From Coprenecus sp902388455 (GTDB lineage Bacteria > Bacteroidota > Bacteroidia > Bacteroidales > UBA932), in contig OZ007032.1 of the NCBI GenBank assembly GCA_963931615.1, forward strand, positions 1,426,001 to 1,490,000: DNA of 64,000 nt, read 5' to 3'. The first letter of the stretch is position 1; every line of letters starts with the position of its first letter. A program made the translations under genes and the position numbers. This document shows positions 8,792 through 16,815 of this stretch, in pieces. The notes below the pieces were generated by a model that was given only the letters and a program-made list of their open reading frames with translations, did not search any database and had not been told where the DNA came from.

Positions 8792-9535
8792 ATGGAACAC
8801 CGAAAGATAGTTATCATACCTACTTACAACGAGAAAGAGAATATCGGGAAAATGATCCGCAAAGTCCGCTCCCTGGACGGAGACTTCCACATCCTGGTGG
8901 TGGACGACGGCTCCCCGGACGGCACAGGAGCTATTGTCAAGGACATGCAGACTGAATTCCAGGACACACTGTTCATACTTGAACGCTCCGGGAAACAGGG
9001 TCTCGGCACAGCCTATAAAGCCGGTTTCCGCTGGTGCCTTGACCACGGCTACGATTACATCTTCGAGATGGACGCCGACTTCTCCCACAACCCCGAGGAC
9101 CTTATCCGCCTATACAACGCATGCGCCCAAGGCGGTGCCGACATGTCCATCGGTTCCCGCTATGTAAAGGGCATCGCCGTAAGAGACTGGCCGCTGAGCC
9201 GCATAATGATATCCTACGGTGCCTCTTTCTACGTAAGGACTGTCCTTGGCATGAAGGTCTACGACTCCACGGCCGGTTTCGTCTGCTACAGCAGCAAGGT
9301 GCTCCGCACCATCGACCTGGACCGGGTTCTTATGAAAGGTTATGGCTTCCAGATAGAGATGAAATACAATGCGTGGAAACTTGGGTTCAAGATAAAGGAG
9401 GTGCCCATCATCTTCACAGACCGCAAAGAGGGTAAATCCAAGATGAGCAGTTCCATTTTCGGAGAGGCTTTCCGCGGAGTCCTGGCCCTGCGTTTCAGAA
9501 AGATTGTTCCCAACTCTGAATCCGACCGGCGATGA
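8792..9535 (+). CDS. Polyprenol monophosphomannose synthase (DPM1-like GT2)
   Basis: 247-residue family 2 glycosyltransferase. The nucleotide-binding start VIIPTYNEKENI, LVVDDGSPDGT and the metal-binding DAD (residues 94-96, in FEMDADFSHNPEDL) match dolichol-phosphate mannose synthase-like enzymes, which move mannose from GDP-mannose to a polyprenyl phosphate. There is no C-terminal membrane domain, as in the short form of the family. Its product could feed GT39-type mannosyltransferases such as the one at 40611-42281. The stop overlaps the start of dihydroorotase (ATGA). Confidence 0.88.
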   Translation: MEHRKIVIIPTYNEKENIGKMIRKVRSLDGDFHILVVDDGSPDGTGAIVKDMQTEFQDTLFILERSGKQGLGTAYKAGFRWCLDHGYDYIFEMDADFSHNPEDLIRLYNACAQGGADMSIGSRYVKGIAVRDWPLSRIMISYGASFYVRTVLGMKVYDSTAGFVCYSSKVLRTIDLDRVLMKGYGFQIEMKYNAWKLGFKIKEVPIIFTDRKEGKSKMSSSIFGEAFRGVLALRFRKIVPNSESDRR

Positions 9536-10899
9536 ACGGGAGAACTCTCATCCGTGACACACGGATCGTCAACGAGGACAGTATCCGGAAAGGCAGCGTA
9601 TTGGTTGAAAACGGTTTTATCTCCAAGATATTATTCAGCGCCAGTGATGGATACTGTTCAGCGGTGCAGGAAATTGCGGCATCAGCGGAAGAGATTGTCG
9701 ACTGCGGTCCGGACACTCTGCTTCTCCCCGGTGTCATCGATGACCAGGTGCATTTCCGCGAGCCCGGGGCTACGTCCAAGGGCTGCATAGCATCCGAAAG
9801 CGCAGCGGCAGTCCTGGGCGGTACTACCTCATTCATGGACATGCCCAACAACAATCCCCCGGCCACGACCATCTCCTCCCTGGAACAGAAATACGACACA
9901 GCATCCAGGGACTCACTGGCCAACTACTCCTTCTATCTAGGAGCTACCAATGACAATCTCGACCAGCTCAAGCAGGCAGACCCGCATCATATCTGCGGCA
10001 TCAAGGTATTCATGGGCTCATCCACCGGCAACATGCTGGTAGACTCACAGGAAACCCTGGAAGAAATATTCTCCCTGCCAGACCGGTTGATTGCAACTCA
10101 CTGTGAAGACGAGTCCACCATCCGCAACAATATGTCAGATGCCAGAGCCCGATACGGAGACAGCAGCATCCCGTTCAGTGCCCATCCTCTGATCCGTAGC
10201 CGGGAAGCATGCATTCTATCATCCTCCAAAGCCATAGAAATGGCCAAAAGGCACGGTACCCGCCTGCATGTACTCCATATCAGCACAGCAGATGAATTGA
10301 GAGCCATAAAAGAGGCCCGAAAGGCACATCCGGGCATAAGCGCGGAAGTATGCGTCCACTACATGTGGTTTGACGACAACGACTATGACCGCTACGGTTC
10401 CCTCATCAAATGCAATCCGTCCATAAAGGCACCTGCAGACCGCGAAGCCATCACCGCCGCAGTACGCGAAGGTACGGTACAGGCTGTCGCAACAGATCAT
10501 GCCCCTCACCTTTTTGCCGAAAAGATGAATGACTACCTCCACGCTCCCTCCGGCCTGCCCACCGTCCAGCACTCATTGGTGATGATGCTCCAGCTTGCTG
10601 AACGCGGCTGCTTCCCCATAACACAGGTAGTCCGGATGATGTCCCACTCACCAGCATGCCTTTTCCGAATCGACCGCCGCGGCTATATACGTGAGGGTTA
10701 TTACGCAGACCTGGTTATTGTCCGACGCGCCCCATGGACTGTATCCAAAGCAAATATCGCTTACCGATGCGGATGGTCACCGCTCGAAGGCGTTACATTT
10801 GACTGGGCCGTGACAGACACATTCGTCAACGGTACAAGAACTGTGCGCGGAGGTCATCTCACCGGCCGGCGCAATCCCTCACGGCTGGTATTCCTATAA
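9532..10899 (+). CDS. pyrC: Dihydroorotase
   Basis: 455-residue amidohydrolase for the third step of pyrimidine synthesis (carbamoyl-aspartate to dihydroorotate). Motifs seen: VIDDQVHFREPGATSKG, FMDMPNNNPPATT, ATHCED, LHVLHIST and VATDHAPH. The first His of the usual HxH metal site is Gln72 (DDQVHFR). I recall this being common in Bacteroidota dihydroorotases, so it need not mean loss of function. The ATG overlaps the preceding stop by 4 bases; the last 6 bases overlap the convergent transporter gene. Confidence 0.92.
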   Translation: MNGRTLIRDTRIVNEDSIRKGSVLVENGFISKILFSASDGYCSAVQEIAASAEEIVDCGPDTLLLPGVIDDQVHFREPGATSKGCIASESAAAVLGGTTSFMDMPNNNPPATTISSLEQKYDTASRDSLANYSFYLGATNDNLDQLKQADPHHICGIKVFMGSSTGNMLVDSQETLEEIFSLPDRLIATHCEDESTIRNNMSDARARYGDSSIPFSAHPLIRSREACILSSSKAIEMAKRHGTRLHVLHISTADELRAIKEARKAHPGISAEVCVHYMWFDDNDYDRYGSLIKCNPSIKAPADREAITAAVREGTVQAVATDHAPHLFAEKMNDYLHAPSGLPTVQHSLVMMLQLAERGCFPITQVVRMMSHSPACLFRIDRRGYIREGYYADLVIVRRAPWTVSKANIAYRCGWSPLEGVTFDWAVTDTFVNGTRTVRGGHLTGRRNPSRLVFL

Positions 10900-12024
10900 G
10901 CCGAAAAGATAAAATACCGAACCGACAGCTATTGCAAACACAGCATTTATCACCTTAGCGACTACAAAACTGCGGGTACTGGATGCCAGAAGAGGCAGAG
11001 ATGTATGTCCGTCCTGGGACATAGAGCTCGTCAGCAGCACTGAAAACGGCACATTTCCTCCCGCAAACAGAAAAATGAAAATCATATGCGGGCCAGACTC
11101 CGGTATCATTCCGACCAGCGCGGCAAGAATCAGTAAATAATACGTATTGTCGCGGAGCCAGTCTTCCACATTGACATAATGCATTCCTACGGATATGACA
11201 GCCAAAGCCCCTGCCGTCCACAGGAAGGTCTTGAGAGCATGTTTGCAGATGACATGACGCCAAAGATGTTCACGAACAAAATGTTCAGAAGATGCAGCTA
11301 CCTGAAGTGCGACGAAAAGGCTGAGAACAGCAAACAGCACATTCATCCATCTCTCACTAAGAAAGTTGAATGGCAGACTGCCTGCATGAGCGCCATCCGC
11401 AGAGACAGCAGCGGGGAGTCCCGCAGCAGCCGATGCAGCATCTCCGACATGTTCATGCTCAAGTATTCCCGTAAAAACAGAGAACGCGAATAGCAGTATA
11501 CCTGCTATCAGGACAATCCTCTCCCATCCGGCTGAACGCATGACACGGTAAGATGAGAGGCGGAAAATTCTGGGGAATTCCCCTTTATTGGCTTCATGTA
11601 TCTCGAAGCCTGGCACACAGCTCACACGAAGTGGATGCCTGCGGAAAATAAAATCTGTCAGAAGTCCGCATATCAAGGCCAATACGAACAGGATTCCGAA
11701 AAGAGCCAGGGCCTGACTGGGTATCATGGCCAGCATCACGAAGGCCTCGTCTCCGGAAGAGGAAATCATCGCGGCTACCAAGGCCCCAAGGCTGATAATA
11801 CCGTGTGAATACAATGAAACAGCCGCGAAGCCGCCGATACAGCCCGGTATCAGGCCCAGCAGCGAGCCGGCCATAACCTGCCTGAGCGGCGAGCCCTGCA
11901 GCCGGCCGAACCAGCGCCCTGCCGAAGCCACGTTGACATACTCTATCATGATCATCATCACCATCACCAAAGAGGTAATGAGCCATGAATTGAGAAGGAC
12001 ATCCTTGAGAATATGCCAGAACAT
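10894..12024 (-). CDS. 10-TM putative heavy-metal/arsenic exporter (ArsP_2-type)
   Basis: 376-residue polytopic membrane protein. It starts with a hydrophobic helix, then GSLLGLIPGCIGGFAAVSLY and ISSSGDEAFVMLAMIP, and ends with ESGPHMIFIFLFAGGNVPF and a second inverted-topology half containing SMSQDGHTSLPLLA. The duplicated PGC/ESG and SSGDE/SQDGH motifs fit the putative 10-TM exporter family sometimes annotated as manganese transporter or arsenic efflux protein. A His-rich cytoplasmic loop is not obvious. Substrate unknown. It ends convergently, overlapping pyrC by 6 bases, and starts 3 bases after meaB. Confidence 0.75.
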   Translation of the reverse strand: MFWHILKDVLLNSWLITSLVMVMMIMIEYVNVASAGRWFGRLQGSPLRQVMAGSLLGLIPGCIGGFAAVSLYSHGIISLGALVAAMISSSGDEAFVMLAMIPSQALALFGILFVLALICGLLTDFIFRRHPLRVSCVPGFEIHEANKGEFPRIFRLSSYRVMRSAGWERIVLIAGILLFAFSVFTGILEHEHVGDAASAAAGLPAAVSADGAHAGSLPFNFLSERWMNVLFAVLSLFVALQVAASSEHFVREHLWRHVICKHALKTFLWTAGALAVISVGMHYVNVEDWLRDNTYYLLILAALVGMIPESGPHMIFIFLFAGGNVPFSVLLTSSMSQDGHTSLPLLASSTRSFVVAKVINAVFAIAVGSVFYLFGL

Positions 12025-12027
12025 CTG

Positions 12028-13149
12028 TTACCTGCGGTAGAGTTTGAGCAGTTCTCCGGCGGCCGAGAACGAGTCGATCTTGCCGTCAAGCACAGCCCTC
12101 TCGTAGTCGGGCAGGGCCGCGGCCACGGACGGGTCCTCGTAGAACATGTCGCGCAGAGAGTTGTTGATGGTCTCGTACATCCAGTAGCGGTCCTGCTCCA
12201 GACGCCTCTTCCAGTAGTAGCCGTTACCCTTGACCAGCTTGAAGTATTTCTCCATCATGGCCCAGATATCCTCCAGACCGGTCTTCTCCACAGAGGAGGC
12301 GGTCAGAGCTGTGGGAGCCCAGCCGGACTCGGTGGGCGGGAAGAGGTGAAGGGCGTTGGAATAGAGGGCGCGGGCCATGTTGGCCTTGTCGATATTGTTG
12401 CCGTCAGCCTTGTTCACGGTTATCAGATCCGACATCTCCATCACACCGCGCTTGATGCCCTGGAGGTCGTCTCCGGCACCGGAGATAAGGATAAGCAGGA
12501 AGAAATCGCTCATCGAGTGGACGGCTGTCTCGGACTGGCCCACGCCCACGGTCTCGATGAACACCACGTCATAGCCGGCGGCCTCGCACAGCAGGATGGT
12601 CTCGCGGGTCTTGCGGGCCACGCCGCCGAGAGAGCCGGCGGATGGACTGGGACGGATGAAGGCCTTGGGGTTGTTGCAGAGGGTCTCCATACGGGTCTTG
12701 TCACCGAGAATACTGCCCTTGGTCTTCTCACTGCTGGGGTCGATGGCCAGGACGGCGAGACGATGGCCCTTGGCTGTAACCAAGTTACCGAATGCCTCGA
12801 TAAAGGTACTCTTTCCGGCCCCGGGCACACCGGTGATGCCGATACGCATCGACTCCTTGCGCTTGGAGTGCTCGAGACAGCGCACTATCAGCTCGTGTGC
12901 CATGTCCCTGTGCTCGGGCAGAGAGCTCTCCACCAGGGTTATGGCCTGGCTGAGGACTATAGTGTTGCCCTCGAGTATACCTTTCATATAGTCTTCCACC
13001 GTCATGGCGGCACGCCTGCGACGGACGATGTTGCTGAGATATGGATTCACGATAGGCGGCTGCTCTATCCCGTCGTTCATCACCAGTGCCGAGTCATCGT
13101 GATGATACTCGTCGAAGAAGTCGCCCTGTCTGTCTGATTTATTGTTCAT
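12028..13149 (-). CDS. meaB: Methylmalonyl-CoA mutase-associated GTPase MeaB
   Basis: 373-residue G3E-type GTPase with the P-loop GVPGAGKS (residues 107-114), a Walker B/switch region VLAIDPSSEKTKGSILGDKTRM and VVFIETVGVGQSE, and the base-specificity motif TVNKADG. By family knowledge it protects and reloads the B12-dependent methylmalonyl-CoA mutase used in propionate metabolism. The mutase subunits are not in this window. Codons end mostly in C or G, unlike the flanking genes, giving a long open antisense frame. Operon with DUF1573 (9 bp upstream) and the exporter (3 bp downstream). Confidence 0.95.
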   Translation of the reverse strand: MNNKSDRQGDFFDEYHHDDSALVMNDGIEQPPIVNPYLSNIVRRRRAAMTVEDYMKGILEGNTIVLSQAITLVESSLPEHRDMAHELIVRCLEHSKRKESMRIGITGVPGAGKSTFIEAFGNLVTAKGHRLAVLAIDPSSEKTKGSILGDKTRMETLCNNPKAFIRPSPSAGSLGGVARKTRETILLCEAAGYDVVFIETVGVGQSETAVHSMSDFFLLILISGAGDDLQGIKRGVMEMSDLITVNKADGNNIDKANMARALYSNALHLFPPTESGWAPTALTASSVEKTGLEDIWAMMEKYFKLVKGNGYYWKRRLEQDRYWMYETINNSLRDMFYEDPSVAAALPDYERAVLDGKIDSFSAAGELLKLYRR

Positions 13150-13158
13150 GATATATAT

Positions 13159-14256
13159 CTATTTTACGGTATAAATAATAAACAGGTTGATAATAGGCCT
13201 TGTCGGCGAATTGGTTATCAGCGTCAGAATGTTGAGAATCTCTCCACTCTGCCCGTGAGTATCGACTTTGACTCTCACGGCTTCTGTCTCACCGAAAGGC
13301 ACAGGATCCGGCAACGTTACACTTACCCCGCCTTCACTGGCATCCGCCTTGTATATTCTGAAAGAATCCTTTCCTATGTTCTTTACAACAAACTCTTCGC
13401 TAAGCACGCTTCCGGCTTCCACCACTCCAAGTTCCAAAGATGATGTTTCAAACTGCGGCAAGGCACCGGCCCTCTTCTGACTTTCCGACAACGATGTGAA
13501 ATTTTCCTTAATAAGGGCTTCAACTGTAAGAACCTTCGTATACTTCTTTCCATCCACTACAGCAGAGAATGTAAACGGGGTCTTGCCCCACTGTTCTCCA
13601 TCTGTGTTACGAGTATCTATCATGCAGTTGATCCTGGCCTTGGAACGGGCCGGTATGGTCGAGCCGGCCATGGACACTTTCAGTCCTGGAGTCATGTCTG
13701 TAAATCTGACCTCCACCTGACGGCCGGAGGTATTGGCCACCTCCACCTCGACACTGCGTGCAAGGCCCTGCTCTATCTGGCCGATTGACACAGATGCTTC
13801 TCTGAAACCGAGCGGGCCACTGGACACGGGGAAAAGCTCAGAAAGACTCTTGGGCTTGTCGTGCACCACACCCTTAACCTTCAGTATCACCGGCTTACTC
13901 AATCCTGAAACATAGACGGTCACTGATTTACTGAAAGGGTAAGGCCCCTGGTCATTGGAAAACACCACTTTTACAGTGCCTGTCTCGCCAGGTCTTATAG
14001 GAGATTCGGTCCAGGTGGGCTCGGTGCATCCGCAGGAAGTGATTACACGATGGATCACCACCGGTATGTCACCTATATTTTTCATGGTGAAAGTACACGA
14101 CTGCGGTCCGTCGGAAAGCATGATATCTCCGAAATCATAAACTATCTTATCAAATGACACAGTCTGCTCGAAAATATTCTGAGCCTCTGCCCTGAAAGCA
14201 TCCGCACACAGAGCACAGAACACAGCGACAGCACTGAGAATCAAACGGTTTTTCAT
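13159..14256 (-). CDS. DUF1573 secreted Ig-like protein
   Basis: 365 residues with a signal peptide (about 1-25, ending AEAQ). The mature protein starts with FDKIVYDFGDIMLSDGPQSCTFTMKNIGDIPVVIHRVITSCGCTEP, which is the DUF1573 signature, then two more ASH/PapD-like Ig domains (LELGVVEAGSVLSEEFVVKNIG). Such proteins are common periplasmic or surface proteins in Bacteroidota; no enzymatic role is known. First gene of the unit with meaB and the exporter, from the promoter at 14288-14295. Confidence 0.85.
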   Translation of the reverse strand: MKNRLILSAVAVFCALCADAFRAEAQNIFEQTVSFDKIVYDFGDIMLSDGPQSCTFTMKNIGDIPVVIHRVITSCGCTEPTWTESPIRPGETGTVKVVFSNDQGPYPFSKSVTVYVSGLSKPVILKVKGVVHDKPKSLSELFPVSSGPLGFREASVSIGQIEQGLARSVEVEVANTSGRQVEVRFTDMTPGLKVSMAGSTIPARSKARINCMIDTRNTDGEQWGKTPFTFSAVVDGKKYTKVLTVEALIKENFTSLSESQKRAGALPQFETSSLELGVVEAGSVLSEEFVVKNIGKDSFRIYKADASEGGVSVTLPDPVPFGETEAVRVKVDTHGQSGEILNILTLITNSPTRPIINLFIIYTVK

Positions 14257-14287
14257 TTCAACACTATGGGCATTATGTTTTGTAGCG

Positions 14288-14295
14288 CAAAGATA
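14288..14295 (-). promoter_or_regulatory. Bacteroidota -7 promoter box (TATCTTTG)
   Basis: The minus strand reads TATCTTTG, 31 bases before the DUF1573 start. It lies back to back with the ferredoxin promoter at 14317-14324. Confidence 0.7.
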
Positions 14296-14316
14296 ATCTT
14301 TTCAGAAAAATTTGAC

Positions 14317-14324
14317 TATATTTG
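14317..14324 (+). promoter_or_regulatory. Bacteroidota -7 promoter box (TATATTTG)
   Basis: Exact TAnnTTTG box 33 bases before the ferredoxin ATG at 14358. The ATG further upstream in the same frame overlaps this box and is rejected as a start. Confidence 0.7.
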
Positions 14325-14357
14325 CAGGGTATTTTAATAACACAACTACTACATTTT

Positions 14358-14528
14358 ATGGCACACAAAATTGATCCTGATGCTTGCGTAGCATGTGGCT
14401 CCTGCATTGACGAATGCCCTGTTGGAGCTATCTCCGCCGGAGATGTTTATTCGATTGATCCTGATACCTGCGCCGATTGCGGTACATGCGTGGACGCTTG
14501 TCCCAACGGAGCCATCTCACCGGCATAA
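14358..14528 (+). CDS. 2[4Fe-4S] ferredoxin
   Basis: 56-residue clostridial-type ferredoxin with two CxxCxxCxxxCP cluster motifs (CVACGSCIDECP and CADCGTCVDACP) related by an internal duplication. It is a soluble low-potential electron carrier, probably for pyruvate:ferredoxin oxidoreductase or similar enzymes. It stands alone, with its own promoter and a strong terminator right after the gene. Confidence 0.95.
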   Translation: MAHKIDPDACVACGSCIDECPVGAISAGDVYSIDPDTCADCGTCVDACPNGAISPA

Positions 14529-14553
14529 CTTATTAAACAACAATAAAGAAGAA

Positions 14554-14578
14554 GGGAACCCATCGGGCTCCCTTTTTT
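14554..14578 (+). terminator. Intrinsic terminator after ferredoxin
   Basis: Hairpin GGGAACCC-atc-GGGCTCCC with one internal mismatch, followed by six T. It lies 26 bases past the ferredoxin stop. Confidence 0.85.
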
Positions 14579-14622
14579 ATTACATGCCGCAGACAACGCA
14601 GCATTTTACCCCGTTTCGCGCT

Positions 14623-16404
14623 TTATTCGCCGTTCATGGAGATTAAGAACTCCTCATTGTTCTTCGTCCCTTCCATCCGCTTCTTAAGGAACTCCATAGC
14701 CTCGACACTGGTCATGTCGGCCAGGAAGTTGCGCAGAACCCAGAGACGGTTGATGCGGTCCTTGTCCAGAAGCAGGTCATCGCGGCGGGTACTGCTGAGG
14801 GTCACGTCCACTGCGGGGAAGATACGCTTGTTGGCCAGCTTGCGGTCAAGCTGCAGCTCCATGTTGCCGGTACCTTTGAATTCCTCGAAGATCACGTCGT
14901 CCATCTTTGACCCTGTATCGGTCAGTGCCGTGGCCAGGATTGTCAGCGAACCTCCGTTCTCAATGTTGCGGGCAGCACCGAAGAACCTCTTGGGCTTGTG
15001 CAGGGCATTGGCATCCACACCGCCGGAAAGCACTTTGCCGGAGGCGGGCTGGACAGTATTGAAGGCCCTTGCCAGGCGAGTGATGGAGTCCAGGAAAATA
15101 ACCACGTCATGACCGCACTCCACCAGTCTCTTGGCCTTCTCGAGCACTATACTGGCGACCTTGACATGCCTTTCCGCAGGCTCGTCGAAAGTAGAGGCGA
15201 CCACCTCGGCCTTCACGCTGCGGGCCATGTCCGTAACCTCCTCAGGACGCTCGTCGATAAGCAGGACTATCATGTAGACTTCAGGATGGTTGTCCGCAAT
15301 GGCATTGGCTATATTCTTGAGCAGAATGGTCTTACCGGTCTTAGGCTGCGCCACGATCAGGCCGCGCTGCCCTTTTCCGATAGGGGTGAAGAGATCCACC
15401 ACACGGCAGGACAGGTCATTGTGTCCATTTCCGGTGAGGGTGAATTTCTCATCCGGAAAAAGAGGAGTAAGAAAATCGAACGGAACCCTGTCCCTGATAT
15501 ACTCGGGAGTACGTCCGTTGATGGTGTGTATTTTCACCAAGGGGAAATACTTGTCTCCCTCACGGGGAGGACGGATCTCGCCGATGATGGTGTCACCTGT
15601 CTTCAGGGCATACGACTTAATCTGATTCTGCGAAACATAGATATCGTCAGGAGAATTGAGATAATTATAATCTGATGACCTGAGAAAACCATAACCGTCC
15701 GGCATAATCTCCAGCACTCCCTGAGCCTCCACAATTCCGTCATATTCGGGCTGACGCGGCTGCTGAGGCTGCTGTGTCCTGGAGAAATCCTTGTCCTGAG
15801 ACTGCACCTGCCGCTGATAGCCCTGATGCTGCCTTACAGGCTGCAGAGACTGCTGAGGCTGAGGCTGGACGGATTCTCCAGACGCACTTTCAGAAGCACT
15901 CTCTGCTGCGGCTGCCGTCTTTTCAGGTTTCTGCTCAGCGACCGGTTCCTGAGCCTGAACTCTTGCGCGCCTGCGTCCGCGACGGGAAAGAGTCTGAGTT
16001 GCTTCCGGCTGCTCTGAAGGTGCTGACACTTTCTCTTCCGCTGCGGGCGGCACAGGTTCAGCTGCCTGAACTGTCTCTGAACCCTGAGCGGCAGACTGCG
16101 TGGCCTGGGCATTCTTCTTGGGACGTCCCCTCTTCCGCTTCGGCTGAGGTGTCTCGACAGTGGAATCTGTTGATTCAGATTCCTTTGTACCAGCACCGGC
16201 CGACTCCTCAGTCTTCTGTCCGGCAGCATTTCTTCTACGCCTCTTGAGCTTTGGAGTCTCCTTACTCTGCACTGCCTGCTCATCCAGAATCTTATAGACC
16301 AGGTCCTCCTTGGACATGGATTCAGCCTTCTTTATTCCAAGTTCCTGAGCTATCTGATTAAGTTCGTCAAAGCTCTTTTCGTGTAAATCCTGTATTGCGT
16401 ACAT
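14623..16404 (-). CDS. rho: Transcription termination factor Rho
   Basis: 593 residues. Order: Rho N-terminal helical domain (about 5-43, LHEKSFDELNQIAQELGIKKAESMSKEDLVYKIL), a long low-complexity insert rich in Glu, Gln, Pro and Ala (about 45-225), the cold-shock-like RNA-binding domain (GVLEIMPDGYGFLRS...DDIYVS) and the hexameric ATPase with Walker A AQPKTGKT. The long insert is a known trait of Bacteroidota Rho. The gene follows ridA by 7 bp and lptD further upstream on the same strand. Confidence 0.97.
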   Translation of the reverse strand: MYAIQDLHEKSFDELNQIAQELGIKKAESMSKEDLVYKILDEQAVQSKETPKLKRRRRNAAGQKTEESAGAGTKESESTDSTVETPQPKRKRGRPKKNAQATQSAAQGSETVQAAEPVPPAAEEKVSAPSEQPEATQTLSRRGRRRARVQAQEPVAEQKPEKTAAAAESASESASGESVQPQPQQSLQPVRQHQGYQRQVQSQDKDFSRTQQPQQPRQPEYDGIVEAQGVLEIMPDGYGFLRSSDYNYLNSPDDIYVSQNQIKSYALKTGDTIIGEIRPPREGDKYFPLVKIHTINGRTPEYIRDRVPFDFLTPLFPDEKFTLTGNGHNDLSCRVVDLFTPIGKGQRGLIVAQPKTGKTILLKNIANAIADNHPEVYMIVLLIDERPEEVTDMARSVKAEVVASTFDEPAERHVKVASIVLEKAKRLVECGHDVVIFLDSITRLARAFNTVQPASGKVLSGGVDANALHKPKRFFGAARNIENGGSLTILATALTDTGSKMDDVIFEEFKGTGNMELQLDRKLANKRIFPAVDVTLSSTRRDDLLLDKDRINRLWVLRNFLADMTSVEAMEFLKKRMEGTKNNEEFLISMNGE

Positions 16405-16411
16405 CTGTCAA

Positions 16412-16789
16412 TTATTTTACAGCGATTACCTCAGCTTCTGCAAGAGCCCCCTTAGGAAGAGCAGCTACCTGATACGCCACACGCGCGGGGAAAGGTTCGC
16501 TGAAGTACTGGGCATAAACCTCATTGAGGGTCCCGAAATCCGCCATATCCTGAAGATACACCGTTGTTTTCACCACATCATTGAATGAATATCCAGCCTC
16601 TGCAAGCACGTGACCTATATTCTTGAATACCTGATGAAGCTGTTCGCGGACGCCGCCCTCAGGGAATTTACCTGTAGCGGCATCTATAGGAAGCTGACCT
16701 GATACATAAAGTGTTCCATTGGCCTCTATAGCCTGGCTGTAAGGACCTACCGCTGCAGGAGCGAGAGGAGATGCAATTACTTTTTTCAT
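16412..16789 (-). CDS. ridA: RidA family reactive-intermediate deaminase
   Basis: 125 residues, the normal RidA length. VGPYSQAIEANGTLYVSGQLPID, the catalytic Arg in FPARVAYQVAALPKGALAEAEVIAVK and the trimer-forming beta sheet pattern are all present. It hydrolyses imines/enamines made by PLP enzymes such as threonine dehydratase. An in-frame TTG two codons upstream could be chosen by gene finders; the ATG at 16789 is the usual start. Confidence 0.95.
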   Translation of the reverse strand: MKKVIASPLAPAAVGPYSQAIEANGTLYVSGQLPIDAATGKFPEGGVREQLHQVFKNIGHVLAEAGYSFNDVVKTTVYLQDMADFGTLNEVYAQYFSEPFPARVAYQVAALPKGALAEAEVIAVK

Positions 16790-16815
16790 TTGCAAAATAT
16801 TTTAGTTAATAATAA

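Noticed and set aside
12013..13137. Long plus-strand frame opposite meaB
   Set aside because: Antisense to a clear G3E GTPase; frame is open because meaB codons end mainly in C or G. No family features.
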